Below are positions 1-9,508 of a stretch of 64,000 nucleotides of DNA, piece by piece. A model generated the notes under the pieces. The model was not told the DNA's origin and made no database searches. It saw only the letters and a program-made list of their open reading frames with translations. Origin of the DNA: B1 sp964355075 (GTDB lineage Bacteria; Bacteroidota; Bacteroidia; UKL13-3); assembly GCA_964355075.1 (NCBI GenBank), contig CAYHCF010000005.1, positions 67,275 through 131,274 on the forward strand, in the 5' to 3' direction. Position 1 is the stretch's first letter; the number at the start of each line of letters is the position of its first letter. A program made the translations under genes and the position numbers.

Positions 1-1131
1 AAAGTGAAAGCAGCACAAAATGCCGGAGCCATAGCGGCAGTGATTGTTAATAATAATATCGGCAGCCCTTTTGTTATGACCGGAACAGATCCTTCCATTG
101 TCATTCCTTCGATTATGCTTAGCCAGATTGATGGGGCCAATATCAAAAATGCCCTGCTTACGGATTCAGTTAATGCTACCCTGTATGATTCATCAGAATT
201 TAATTTAGCCAGAATTTATGACGGCGATCTTGACAATGGAGTCATCATACACGAATTCGGACATGGTATTTCTACCCGCATAACTGGCGGTCCGGATAAT
301 TCAAATTGTCTTAAAAATGCAGAGCAGGCCGGAGAAGGCTGGAGTGATTTCTTTGCACTGGCATTAACTACAAAAGCAAGTGAAACCTCAGCAACTTCAA
401 GAGGAATTGGCACCTTTGTCGTGAACCAGGATACCAATGGGGTTGGAATCAGGGCATACCGCTACAGCAGGAACATGAGTATCAATCCAACCACCTATAA
501 AGCAATCATTTCAAATTCGGAAGTGCATAATGTTGGGTTTGTGTTTTGTTGTATGTTGTATGACTTTTATTGGGATATGATTGACAGATATGGTTTTGAT
601 CCGGATATTTATAATGGCAAGGGTGGAAATAATATGGCACTCCAACTGATAATGGATGGGTTGAAACTGCAACCATGTAGTCCCGGTTTTATTGATAGCA
701 GAAATGCAATCATCAAAGCAGATTCCATCAATAACGGAGGAGCCAACAAAGATATACTCTGGAGAGCCTTTGCACGCAGAGGACTTGGATATACTGCCTC
801 TCAGGGTCTGAGTTCAAGTGCTAAAGACGGAATTGAAAGTTTTGACCTTCCCCCAGGAATTACCGGAGTGGATCATGCGAATCTGGAAAACAATATCAGC
901 ATGTATCCTAATCCAACCCATACCTTTATCAACATCGAATTATTTGGCGGTAATAGGGTTATGGAAGTACAGTTATTCGATATTTCCGGGAAATGGGTTC
1001 AAACCGAAAATTTTGAAAAAACACCTATTTCTAACGCAAAATTATTTATTGGAAATCACGAAAAAGGTTGGTACCTGGTAAAAATTATGTCAGACGGTGG
1101 AAGTATTTTCAAAAAGCTGTTAATAGATTAA
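1..1131 (+). CDS. Secreted M36 (fungalysin-like) metalloprotease, 5' end outside window, with T9SS tail
   Basis: The reading frame is open at the left edge, so only the C-terminal 375 or so residues are visible. They show the end of a protease-associated (PA) domain (about residues 1-55, counting from the GTG at base 4), the zinc-binding HEFGH at residues 83-87 and a downstream GEGWSDFFA segment carrying the third zinc ligand typical of peptidase family M36. The last 80 residues, beginning at MYPNPT, form a type A sorting domain recognised by the type IX secretion system, so the enzyme is expected to be exported and anchored or released at the cell surface. A PA insertion ahead of HExxH is usual in the bacterial members. 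Substrate cannot be told. A hairpin terminator follows 20 bp after the stop. Confidence 0.9.
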   Translation, partial: KVKAAQNAGAIAAVIVNNNIGSPFVMTGTDPSIVIPSIMLSQIDGANIKNALLTDSVNATLYDSSEFNLARIYDGDLDNGVIIHEFGHGISTRITGGPDNSNCLKNAEQAGEGWSDFFALALTTKASETSATSRGIGTFVVNQDTNGVGIRAYRYSRNMSINPTTYKAIISNSEVHNVGFVFCCMLYDFYWDMIDRYGFDPDIYNGKGGNNMALQLIMDGLKLQPCSPGFIDSRNAIIKADSINNGGANKDILWRAFARRGLGYTASQGLSSSAKDGIESFDLPPGITGVDHANLENNISMYPNPTHTFINIELFGGNRVMEVQLFDISGKWVQTENFEKTPISNAKLFIGNHEKGWYLVKIMSDGGSIFKKLLID

Positions 1132-1151
1132 GTTATTTATTGTTTTAAAAT

Positions 1152-1184
1152 AAAAAGGGTGTTCAGGATTTGATCGCCCTTTTT
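1152..1184 (+). terminator. Rho-independent terminator after the M36 protease
   Basis: The arms AAAAAGGG (1152-1159) and CCCTTTTT (1177-1184) pair around a 17-nt loop and run into further T residues. It follows the protease stop codon. It also covers the TTG at 1170 that would otherwise be the furthest upstream start of the next gene, which argues for the ATG at 1218 instead. Confidence 0.75.
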
Positions 1185-1217
1185 ATTTTTACCCGAAGTT
1201 TCATACCTTGGCATCAA

Positions 1218-2414
1218 ATGAAGAAGGAGCGTATCAGGCATTTTAGACAAATTACTTTTTTGCTGGAAGTGTTCAAGCTGGCTTTGACTGCTTTTGGTGG
1301 CCCACAGGTTCATTTTACCCAGTTCCAAAGACGTCTGGTAAAAAAGAAGAATTTTCTGAGCGAATCAGAATTAATTGAGTTGAATTCCTTTTGCAGCATG
1401 TTACCCGGACCTACCTCTACTCAAATAATTACGACAATTGGATTTAAAATAGGTGGGCCTTATCTGGCCTTCTTAACCTTATTGATTTGGATTCTGCCCG
1501 CATGCCTTTTAATGGGTTCAGCCGGTATTGTGATAAGTCATCTGGCAATGGATAATCCAAAGTTGGAGTTTCTAAAATACCTGCAACCCATGGCTTCAGG
1601 TTTTATTATCTATGCCGCCTATCGCTTTATACAAATGTTTATAACCCGTAAATATCATTGGGCTGTTTTAATTGCAACGGCAGTCATTGCAATAAAATAT
1701 CAGTTAGGTTCGCCTTATATTATTCCACTGACTTTAATCCTGGGAGGTCTTATCTCGAGCTATATTAATACACGTGTGCTGGTAAAAAAACCCAATCCCA
1801 TAAAGAATATCCGATGGGATAATCTGGTATTATATGCTTCCATTTTTGCGGTAGTAGCAATTATTGGAATTTTAACACATAACCGTTTTTTCCTTTTGTT
1901 AGAAAATAATTACCGTTATGGGAGCATTGTTTTTGGCGGCGGCAATGTGTTGATTCCACTGATGTTTAACCAATTTGTTGAGTTCAGGCATTATATGGAA
2001 GCCTCCGAATTTTTGGCAGGAGTTGGATTTCTACAGGCCGTGCCCGGCCCTATATTCAGTATAGCCAGTTATGCAGGTGTAATGAGCATGAAAGAATTTG
2101 GTTTTTGGGCTCAGATTTCGGGATTTGTAGCCGGTACCGTTGGGATTTTCCTGCCTGGCATATTATTGATATTTTTTGTTTACCCCATTTGGAATCAATT
2201 AAAAGATTTTGCTCCGGTAAAAAATGCCATTGAAGGAATTAACGCCGCATCAGCCGGTCTGGTGATCGCATCCGCTTATTTACTCTTTTTACCCGTTCAG
2301 GTAAATGAAGAAAATATGATTGTCTTATTAACTACATTATTCTTATTATTGTCAACCCGTGTTCCTAGTCCTATTATTGTTTTAGGATGTATATTAGCCG
2401 GGTTTATTTTTTAA
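1218..2414 (+). CDS. chrA: Chromate transporter, two-domain ChrA type
   Basis: A 398-residue inner-membrane protein of the CHR family, which exports chromate (or acts as an anion exchanger). The duplicated half-domains are visible: the N-terminal half has FGGPQVH (about residues 26-32) and PGPTSTQ (63-69), and the C-terminal half repeats them as FGGGNVLIP and VPGPIFSIASY. About ten hydrophobic segments are present. The ATG at 1218 is chosen because the more upstream TTG at 1170 lies inside the terminator of the preceding gene, and MKKERIRHF starts just before the first conserved block. The stop overlaps the next start in a TAATG arrangement, so the two genes are probably translationally coupled. 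Chromate specificity is by family only. Confidence 0.9.
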   Translation: MKKERIRHFRQITFLLEVFKLALTAFGGPQVHFTQFQRRLVKKKNFLSESELIELNSFCSMLPGPTSTQIITTIGFKIGGPYLAFLTLLIWILPACLLMGSAGIVISHLAMDNPKLEFLKYLQPMASGFIIYAAYRFIQMFITRKYHWAVLIATAVIAIKYQLGSPYIIPLTLILGGLISSYINTRVLVKKPNPIKNIRWDNLVLYASIFAVVAIIGILTHNRFFLLLENNYRYGSIVFGGGNVLIPLMFNQFVEFRHYMEASEFLAGVGFLQAVPGPIFSIASYAGVMSMKEFGFWAQISGFVAGTVGIFLPGILLIFFVYPIWNQLKDFAPVKNAIEGINAASAGLVIASAYLLFLPVQVNEENMIVLLTTLFLLLSTRVPSPIIVLGCILAGFIF

Positions 2415-3058
2415 TGAGATTCATATATTATTTTCTGTTCATTTACCTCCTTTTTGGATTTGTAAATAACGCTGAGGGTCAAACGCGAACTTCCAATGAT
2501 TCTGATCTGGTGCAATTTACAGGTTTTGTTGTAAATTACGACAGCAGCAAAACCATTCCTTTTGTCACCATAAGAATTTTAGGAACCAGCCGCGGAACTT
2601 ACTCAGATATGCAAGGTTATTTTTCGTTTGTATCAAAAAAATCGGATGTGATCATATTATCCTGTATCGGCTATGAAAAAAAATTATTCAGGTTTCCGCA
2701 TAATATAAGCGGTAGCAAATTTAAAACGGTTGTAACGCTTGTTGAAGACACTTTTTTTCTTGAACCTGCCATCGTTCACGCCTACCCAACAGAAGAACAG
2801 ATGGATTACCTGTTTACGCGCGTAAAAATTCCAATGGATGAATATTACCTGGCGCAACAGAATTTAAGGAAAAAACCCATGGATGACATGTCTAATATCA
2901 TTGAGAATAATGCTTATGAGAATTCTAAATGGACCTTTAACCAATATGCCAATAAGGCTTATTATAATGGTCAATACCAGCCCATTCCTGTTTTAGATGT
3001 CTTCGCCTGGAACAAGTTTCTGCAGTCGCTGCAAAGCGGAAAAAAGAAACGCAAATAG
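2414..3058 (+). CDS. Exported protein with carboxypeptidase-regulatory-like (CarbopepD_reg-2) domain
   Basis: A 214-residue protein. Residues 1-22 are a signal peptide ending in NNAEG. The next 80 residues resemble the carboxypeptidase D regulatory-like beta sandwich found at the front of Bacteroidota TonB-dependent receptors: FTGFVVNYDSSKTIPFVTIR, then GTYSDMQGYFSF and a VILSCIGYEKK block. No receptor plug or barrel follows, so it is a free-standing periplasmic or surface protein of unknown role. The remaining part is charged and ends in lysines. The start at 2414 overlaps the chrA stop by one base; an in-frame ATG 27 bp upstream lies inside chrA and lacks a good signal peptide. Confidence 0.7.
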   Translation: MRFIYYFLFIYLLFGFVNNAEGQTRTSNDSDLVQFTGFVVNYDSSKTIPFVTIRILGTSRGTYSDMQGYFSFVSKKSDVIILSCIGYEKKLFRFPHNISGSKFKTVVTLVEDTFFLEPAIVHAYPTEEQMDYLFTRVKIPMDEYYLAQQNLRKKPMDDMSNIIENNAYENSKWTFNQYANKAYYNGQYQPIPVLDVFAWNKFLQSLQSGKKKRK

Positions 3059-3219
3059 TTTCAAATGCTTTTCGAAAATATTTGATATAAATAGCATACC
3101 CCTTTTTCATTCATTCTCCCATCTGTACTTAAAACTAAGCAATTAGCGTTAATAACTATATTTTGGTTCAAAAAACTTAGTCTAATCTCATATTTATTTT
3201 TTCTATTTTTACTGCGAAA

Positions 3220-4059
3220 ATGATGACAGCAGAAAATTATTACATAGAACGAAAAGATTATAAACATAATCTTTATGGTTTATTGGGAACCCTCTTCATA
3301 CATGGCCTGATATTTTTAGTCTTGTATTTTTATGTTTTATATCCTCCTGATCCGCCGCTCGAATTTCAGGGAATGCAAATGAGTCTTGGAGATGAAAACA
3401 TGGGTGGTCCAAGCCTGAGCCCAATTCCTGACCCAGCGCCGGCCGAACAATACACTCCTATTTCTGAACAAACAGATGAGCCAAAAAATTTAACTACTGA
3501 GGTGGATGAATCGGTGGCGATAACTGAAAAAAAGAATGAAAAAAAAGCAGAAAAGGTAATTGTAAAACCAGTGGTAAAAGAAAATAAACAGCAATTGGAT
3601 TTACCTAAAAAAATTGAAGAAAGAGCCATCTTCAAAAAAAGAACCGGTGTTCAGGGAGCAAGTGGATATGGTGATGGAGAAATACCCGGAAACGAAGGAA
3701 GACCAGATGGTTCCCCTGATGGAAATCCGGATGGAAATGGTTTAGGAAATAGCGGATTTGGCGATGGAGCCAGCGGACCTGATGGCGTTTCTTATGTATT
3801 GTCGGGACGAAAGGTTCAAAAATTACCTGATATTGAAGACAATTCCAGGTCGGTTGGAAAAGTAGTGGTTCGAATCGTTGTAAACCGTGAGGGAAAAGTA
3901 ATTAAGGCTGTTCCGGGTCAGGTAGGAAGTACCAGTACAGAAACCAATTTACTTGAAAAATCAAAAGATGGAGCACTGAGAACAAAATTCTCGGCCAGAT
4001 TGGATGGACCCGAAGAGCAATATGGTACCATGACTTTTGTATATAAATTTAAACCCTAA
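3220..4059 (+). CDS. TonB-like energy-transducer family protein
   Basis: A 279-residue protein with a short cytoplasmic N-terminus, one transmembrane segment (about residues 20-41), a proline/glutamate/lysine-rich spacer, a glycine-aspartate-rich linker (about residues 143-188, many GDG/PDG units) and a C-terminal domain of TonB type containing VGKVVVRIVVNREGKVIK. In Bacteroidota such proteins usually sit in an exbB-exbD-tonB-folC cluster. Here folC follows directly, but no exbB or exbD precedes it in this window, so the partner motor proteins must be elsewhere. Either of two adjacent ATG codons (3220, 3223) could start it. The role in powering outer-membrane transport is inferred from the architecture. 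Confidence 0.7.
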   Translation: MMTAENYYIERKDYKHNLYGLLGTLFIHGLIFLVLYFYVLYPPDPPLEFQGMQMSLGDENMGGPSLSPIPDPAPAEQYTPISEQTDEPKNLTTEVDESVAITEKKNEKKAEKVIVKPVVKENKQQLDLPKKIEERAIFKKRTGVQGASGYGDGEIPGNEGRPDGSPDGNPDGNGLGNSGFGDGASGPDGVSYVLSGRKVQKLPDIEDNSRSVGKVVVRIVVNREGKVIKAVPGQVGSTSTETNLLEKSKDGALRTKFSARLDGPEEQYGTMTFVYKFKP

Positions 4060-4208
4060 TTTATTTTTCTTGTTTTTTGTTGGATCTCCATTCCAAAAAA
4101 TATAATTGCTTGCTCTATATTCCCGGGTTTTATGAATAAATATTGTTATTTGTTAAAGAGCACTTATTTTACCAGAAAAATTTCTGTTTCCATTCTTGCT
4201 TATAGCCT

Positions 4209-5495
4209 ATGAATTATCAGGAGACATTGGCATTCCTTTATGACAAACTTCCCATGTTTACAAGAATTGGAAGTGTGGCCATTAAAAATGATTTAACAAA
4301 TACATATGCCTTATGTGCCGCTATAGATCAACCGCAAAACAAATTTAAAAGCGTACACATTGCCGGCACCAATGGAAAAGGTTCATGCAGTCATATGCTA
4401 GCCTCCATTTTGCAGGAAGCCGGTTATAAAACCGGATTATATACTTCCCCACATTTAAAAGATTTCAGGGAGCGGATTCGCATCAGTGGAAAAATGATTG
4501 ATGAACAGGATGTGGTAGATTTTGTGGACAGATATAAAGAAATATTTGAAAAAATTGAACCTTCCTTTTTTGAATGGACTGTGGCGCTATCTTTCTATGA
4601 ATTTGCAAAACACAAAGTAGCTATTGCAATCATTGAAACAGGTTTGGGAGGTAGATTGGATTCAACAAATATTATCATCCCGCTATTAAGTATGATCACA
4701 AATATCGGGTGGGATCACACGGATATGCTGGGTGATACCTTAATAAAAATCGCATCTGAAAAAGCCGGGATCATCAAACAGAATATCCCGGTAGTTATTG
4801 GAGAATACCAACCAGAAACCTTTCCCCTGTTTGAAGCTATAGCGAAAGAAAAACAAAGTCCGGTCTATCTTTCATCTAAGTGGGTTGAGGTGTTGAATTT
4901 TAAATGTTCGCTTACTCATTCCACCTTCGACATCGCTTTTAACTCAGGCGAAATATGGAAAAACATGGAATGTGATTTATGGGGGAATTATCAACAACAT
5001 AATATCGCCACGGTATTAAATTCGGTTTTGGTTTTGCAAAAAAATGGATACCATATTCAGGAAAAGGATGTGAGATCAGGTCTGGTAAATGTGCAGATAA
5101 ATACAGGTTTAATGGGGCGCTGGCAGGTATTAAACCACAAACCTCTTACCGTTTGCGATACCGGCCATAACCTGAATGGAATTGAATATGTTGTGGAGCA
5201 AATTGCGAAACAAAATTTCAGGCACCTGCATTTTGTTTTCGGTATGGTAAAAGACAAAGACATTTCAAAAGTACTTGCTATACTTCCCCGTGATGCTACC
5301 TATTATTTTTGCAGAGCGGATATCCCACGCGCTTTGGATGAAAAGGAATTACAGGCGCAGGCAATTAACTTCCACTTAAAGGGGAAAACATACCCCTCCG
5401 TTTCCGGTGCATTCCATGCCGCTCAAATGGCAGCTGATCCAACTGATATGATATTTATAGGTGGAAGCACCTTTGTGGTTGCCGAAGTGCTTTAA
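4209..5495 (+). CDS. folC: Dihydrofolate synthase / folylpolyglutamate synthase
   Basis: A 428-residue cytoplasmic ligase of the Mur ligase fold. It adds glutamate to dihydropteroate and then to tetrahydrofolate in an ATP-dependent reaction. The ATP-binding loop GTNGKGS is at residues 53-59, followed by TSPHLKDFRERI, the folate-side motif, and by ETGLGGRLDSTN and the conserved NIGWDHTDMLGDT block. In the C-terminal domain the TGHN segment is conserved. Length is normal for the family. It lies 149 bp downstream of the TonB-like gene on the same strand and may share its transcript. Confidence 0.95.
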   Translation: MNYQETLAFLYDKLPMFTRIGSVAIKNDLTNTYALCAAIDQPQNKFKSVHIAGTNGKGSCSHMLASILQEAGYKTGLYTSPHLKDFRERIRISGKMIDEQDVVDFVDRYKEIFEKIEPSFFEWTVALSFYEFAKHKVAIAIIETGLGGRLDSTNIIIPLLSMITNIGWDHTDMLGDTLIKIASEKAGIIKQNIPVVIGEYQPETFPLFEAIAKEKQSPVYLSSKWVEVLNFKCSLTHSTFDIAFNSGEIWKNMECDLWGNYQQHNIATVLNSVLVLQKNGYHIQEKDVRSGLVNVQINTGLMGRWQVLNHKPLTVCDTGHNLNGIEYVVEQIAKQNFRHLHFVFGMVKDKDISKVLAILPRDATYYFCRADIPRALDEKELQAQAINFHLKGKTYPSVSGAFHAAQMAADPTDMIFIGGSTFVVAEVL

Positions 5496-5678
5496 AAATT
5501 TCGTCTTTTTAATCGGGTCACGCAAGAGAGTCTCCTTTTATTTCAAGTGATGCATAAAAAACCCAAATTAAATCATAAAAAAAAGTTCCTGAGTATGGAA
5601 CCATTCCTGTGTTAACCGGATTCGTAAAATTGTTGATTTTTGATAGAAACTTGAATTAACATATATTCGCCATTGATT

Positions 5679-6941
5679 ATGATGAAAAGGATTTTTATTA
5701 CCTGCGCCCTGAGTTTTATTGTGGTTCAAGCCTTTGCAACCCGAATTCTTATCCCAATGGACATGGATCAGCGCAACCATTTAAAATCGTATGGAATCGC
5801 ATTTTGGGTATTGAAAAAAGACTTAGAAGTGGATTGGCTGTTGAACTACCGTGGTGGCAGTTTTATGATGCAATACAATGAAGTATTTGAAAAAGAATGC
5901 CGGTTCAGGGGTGTAAGCTATGAGGTAATCAGCGAAGGACAAGTAACTGAAATTTTAATGCAAATTGCGAAACCTGATGTAAACATGGAATTGGTAAAAT
6001 TGCTGAAGCCGCCCAGAGTTGCTGTTTATTCCCCTAAAACCAAACAACCCTGGGATGATGCCGTTACCCTTGTTTTAACCTACGCTGAAATTCCTTATGA
6101 TGTAGTTTTTGATGATGAAGTTTTAGACGGAAAGCTAAACCTTTATGACTGGCTTCATTTGCATCATGAAGATTTTACCGGTCAGTATGGAAAGTTTTTC
6201 CCAAGCTTTGGCAGTACAGCCTGGTATCAGGCAGAGGTTAAGGAATGTGAAACCATGGCGGCCAAACACGGCTTTGCTAAAGTTTCTGAATTAAAACTTG
6301 CTGTCGCCAAAAAAATCCGCGATTTTGTTTTGGGAGGAGGCTATCTGTTTGCCATGTGCAGCGCTACCGATACCTATGATATTGCGCTTGCAGCCGATGG
6401 TACTGATATTTGCGAATCTCCTTTTGATGGCGATCCTGCCGATCGTGATGCCGATAAAAAATTAGACTTCAGCAAAGGATTTGCTTTTAAAGATTATAAA
6501 CTTTATTATGATCCGATGATTTATGAGCACAGTTATATTGATGCCATGCAGGGAACACGGGCGGTAACCGAAGACAATGATGTTTTCAGTTTATTTGAAT
6601 TCAGTGCCAAATGGGATATGGTTCCAAGCATGCTCAATCAAAATCATACCTCTACCGTAAAAGGATTCTGGGGTCAGACTACTGCTTTCAGAAAACCATT
6701 TATTAAAAGTGATGTCCTTATATTGGGTGATAACAAATCATTGAATGAGGCGCGGTATATACATGGAACTGCAGGCAAAGGCACCTGGACTTTTTACGGT
6801 GGCCATGACCCCGAAGACTACCAGCACCAGGTTGGAGAGCCGCCCACCGATCTTTCACTTTATCCTAACTCCCCGGGTTACCGATTGATTTTAAATAATG
6901 TACTTTTCCCCTCAGCACAAAAGAAAAAACAGAAAACATAG
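5679..6941 (+). CDS. Conserved exported Bacteroidota protein (family often labelled asparagine synthetase B)
   Basis: About 420 residues with a clear signal peptide (MKRIFITCALSFIVVQAFA). The family is widespread in Bacteroidota, and from memory it often carries the name asparagine synthetase B in databases. Nothing here supports that name: there is no N-terminal catalytic cysteine, since the protein starts with a signal peptide, and no ATP-pyrophosphatase SGGxDS loop. Visible blocks are ILIPMDMDQRNHLKSYGIAF, a VAVYSPKTKQPWDDAV segment and a GGGYLFAMCSATD stretch. The last recalls class I glutamine-amidotransferase-like or ThuA-like folds, so a periplasmic protein of such a fold is plausible but unproven. 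The start is ATG 5679 or 5682; the TTG at 5673 is less likely. Confidence 0.6.
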   Translation: MMKRIFITCALSFIVVQAFATRILIPMDMDQRNHLKSYGIAFWVLKKDLEVDWLLNYRGGSFMMQYNEVFEKECRFRGVSYEVISEGQVTEILMQIAKPDVNMELVKLLKPPRVAVYSPKTKQPWDDAVTLVLTYAEIPYDVVFDDEVLDGKLNLYDWLHLHHEDFTGQYGKFFPSFGSTAWYQAEVKECETMAAKHGFAKVSELKLAVAKKIRDFVLGGGYLFAMCSATDTYDIALAADGTDICESPFDGDPADRDADKKLDFSKGFAFKDYKLYYDPMIYEHSYIDAMQGTRAVTEDNDVFSLFEFSAKWDMVPSMLNQNHTSTVKGFWGQTTAFRKPFIKSDVLILGDNKSLNEARYIHGTAGKGTWTFYGGHDPEDYQHQVGEPPTDLSLYPNSPGYRLILNNVLFPSAQKKKQKT

Positions 6942-7212
6942 TCCGGTTGCTATCAATAAAAAAAGTCTCTATGTAAATTCGTAATGGGTAAACTAAAACT
7001 TGAGTTAATGGTCAGATTATTTAAATCGTATTATCCAGAAAATATCCGATTATGCAGAGTACCTGAGGATGTACAGAGTATTGGAGATTATAACTCCGCG
7101 TGACTCTTTGTTTACTCATTTTGACTCTGCGAAAATGGGTGAAATTAAGCCGGGTTATAGGTACATAATGGCTAAATGCAATTCATCCAAACATTGCAAA
7201 TCACATAAAATC

Positions 7213-8376
7213 TCAATTTTTCACTTCTTTCAAAAAATAAACCAGCACTAAAACTGTAACCAAACCCGTCAATAAAAAAGTTGCTTCCGCGCCAAAATAA
7301 AACCAGATTAATCCGGCTATGGAACTTGCCAATAAGGCGCAGATACTCTGAAACCCGGTATAAAAACCAATGGCCGTAGCGGTATCTTTTTTATCGGAAA
7401 TATTGCTGATCCATGCCTTTGATATTCCTTCGGTTGCGGCTGCATAAATCCCATACAGAAAAAACAAGATTAAAAACGCAAAATTTGTATGTGCAAAAGC
7501 CATCCCAAAATAAACCATGGCAAATAGTGCTAAACCAATCATAAATATTTTTTTCATGCCTAATTGATCGCCCAATTTACCTATTGGGAAAGCGAATATT
7601 GAATAAATCAAATTGTAGAAAATATAAATTCCAATAATGGCAATATCTGCTAATCCTGCTTGTTTGGCTCGCAGCAGCAAAAAAACATCAGAGCTGTTGA
7701 ATAAGGCAAATACCAATAAACCGATAACCAATTTTCGGTAAGATTCAGAACTGCTTTTCCAATAAAACAGGAAAGAGAAAAATGAGGGTTTTTCTTTGGT
7801 AATAATATTATTTACTGCCTTCTCTTTCAATAAAAAGGTTGACAGCGTGGCGATCAAACCGGGTACAAAAGCAATCAAAAACAAGGTTTGATAGTCTGCG
7901 GGATAAAAATATAAATAGAGCAAGGCAAAAGCCGGACCCAAAACTGCACCAAAAGTATCCATTGAACGGTGAAAGCCAAACACTTTTCCTTTGGTTTCGG
8001 GTGTGGCTTCAGCCGATAAAAGGGCGTCCCTCGCCCCTGTTCTGATTCCTTTTCCAAATCTGTCGAGCGTGCGGGCAAAAAATATCCATACGGGTTGAAC
8101 CAAAATAGCCATCAAGGGTTTTGAAACCGCGCTCAAGCCATAACCAATCTGCACAAAAGGAATGCGCTTGCCCGAATGATCCGAAAGTTTTCCGAAATAA
8201 CCTTTGCTTAAACCCGCTGCGGCTTCGGCAAACCCTTCCAATACGCCTATTAAAACGATCGAAAACCCAATGCTTTTCAGATAGACAGGCATCACAGGAT
8301 ACAGCATTTCGCTGGCCATATCGGTAAACAGACTCACCCAGGATAAAATCCAGACGCTACGGCTTATATTTTTCAA
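7213..8376 (-). CDS. Major facilitator superfamily permease
   Basis: A 387-residue protein with about 12 hydrophobic segments. An MFS signature block near residues 55-75 (GYFGKLSDHSGKR) corresponds to the loop between helices 2 and 3, and RTLDRFGKGIRTGARDALLS follows at about 105-125. The second block resembles bacterial multidrug/sugar-phosphate MFS proteins in which RxxDRxGKGxR is conserved. The substrate is unknown. It stands alone, divergent from the etf operon. The 271 bp between its stop and the preceding gene hold only short spurious frames. Confidence 0.8.
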   Translation of the reverse strand: MKNISRSVWILSWVSLFTDMASEMLYPVMPVYLKSIGFSIVLIGVLEGFAEAAAGLSKGYFGKLSDHSGKRIPFVQIGYGLSAVSKPLMAILVQPVWIFFARTLDRFGKGIRTGARDALLSAEATPETKGKVFGFHRSMDTFGAVLGPAFALLYLYFYPADYQTLFLIAFVPGLIATLSTFLLKEKAVNNIITKEKPSFFSFLFYWKSSSESYRKLVIGLLVFALFNSSDVFLLLRAKQAGLADIAIIGIYIFYNLIYSIFAFPIGKLGDQLGMKKIFMIGLALFAMVYFGMAFAHTNFAFLILFFLYGIYAAATEGISKAWISNISDKKDTATAIGFYTGFQSICALLASSIAGLIWFYFGAEATFLLTGLVTVLVLVYFLKEVKN

Positions 8377-8615
8377 GATACACTTGGTCTAATTTTCGAA
8401 AATCAAATATCATTTTTTCTTAGTGCTTTTGACCGGCTTTTTTCTCAAAAGTGAAATAAATGAAAAATAACCTATAATTGCTGCACCAGAAATTGAAAAA
8501 AGCTGAATAAAAAATAACCAATATTTAATGATTTTTTTAAGGTATTTATATGATTGCCATCATATTTGAAAAAGAAAACAAAAGCTAAGGTTGTACATTC
8601 AATAAAACTGAAACT

Positions 8616-9491
8616 ATGAGTGCATTCAAAATAATTGTTCTTGCCAAACAGGTTCCCGATACGCGCAATGTAGGCAAAGATGCCATGAAAGCCGATGGAA
8701 CCGTTAATCGTGCCATTCTGCCGGCTATTTTCAACCCGGAAGATTTGCATGCCCTCGAACAAGCACTACGCATTAAAGATAAATTTGAAGATTCTACCAT
8801 TACTTTACTTACCATGGGTCCGGTTCGTGCGGTTGAAATATTAAAGGAAGGATTTTACCGCGGTGCCGATGACGGTATTTTATTGACCGACCGGGCATTT
8901 GCGGGCTCCGATACCCTGGCAACCTCCTATGCTTTATCCTGTGCCATCAGAGAAATGAAAGATTTTGACATCATCATCTGCGGACGGCAGGCTATTGACG
9001 GAGACACGGCTCAGGTAGGTCCGCAGGTTGCCGAAAAATTAGGAATACCTCAAATTACATATTGTGAAGAGATTCTTTCCTTAAATGAAAAAACCGTTTC
9101 GGTTAAAAGAAGACTCGAACGGGGAATTGAAATAGTTGAATGTAACCTACCGGTATTGATTACCGTAAATAATTCAGCCCCACATTGTCGCCCGAGAAAT
9201 GCAAAACGCCTGATGAAATATAAACATGCCACAACGATGAGCAAACATCAGGAAACTGGTGGAGATTACTTAGCCTCCTCCATTGCGAATACGCATTTAT
9301 CCATAAAAGAATGGGGTGCAACAAATATTAAATGTGACCCGGCCCAACTTGGAATTGCAGGATCACCAACAAAAGTAAAAAAAGTGGATAATATTGTTTT
9401 TCAGTCAAAAGAATCAAAACGAATTGAAGACCTCGATGAGGACATTAATTTATTGATGAAAGAGCTTATTGATTCTCATATTATTGGTTAA
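8616..9491 (+). CDS. etfB: Electron transfer flavoprotein beta subunit
   Basis: A 291-residue FixA/EtfB-type protein. It opens with KIIVLAKQVPDT and has the nucleotide-binding block IICGRQAIDGDTAQVGPQ (about residues 127-144) and the LPVLITVNNSAPHCRPRNA segment. It pairs with EtfA to carry electrons from acyl-CoA dehydrogenases towards the quinone pool. The protein is about 40 residues longer than the classical aerobic form, as in other Bacteroidota. It is the first gene of a three-gene operon with etfA (17 bp downstream) and the dehydrogenase. Confidence 0.93.
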   Translation: MSAFKIIVLAKQVPDTRNVGKDAMKADGTVNRAILPAIFNPEDLHALEQALRIKDKFEDSTITLLTMGPVRAVEILKEGFYRGADDGILLTDRAFAGSDTLATSYALSCAIREMKDFDIIICGRQAIDGDTAQVGPQVAEKLGIPQITYCEEILSLNEKTVSVKRRLERGIEIVECNLPVLITVNNSAPHCRPRNAKRLMKYKHATTMSKHQETGGDYLASSIANTHLSIKEWGATNIKCDPAQLGIAGSPTKVKKVDNIVFQSKESKRIEDLDEDINLLMKELIDSHIIG

Positions 9492-9508
9492 ACCTCTAAA
9501 TATATCTT

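Noticed and set aside
1170..1217. Upstream TTG start of the chromate transporter
   Set aside because: It lies within the terminator of the preceding gene and adds residues outside the family fold.
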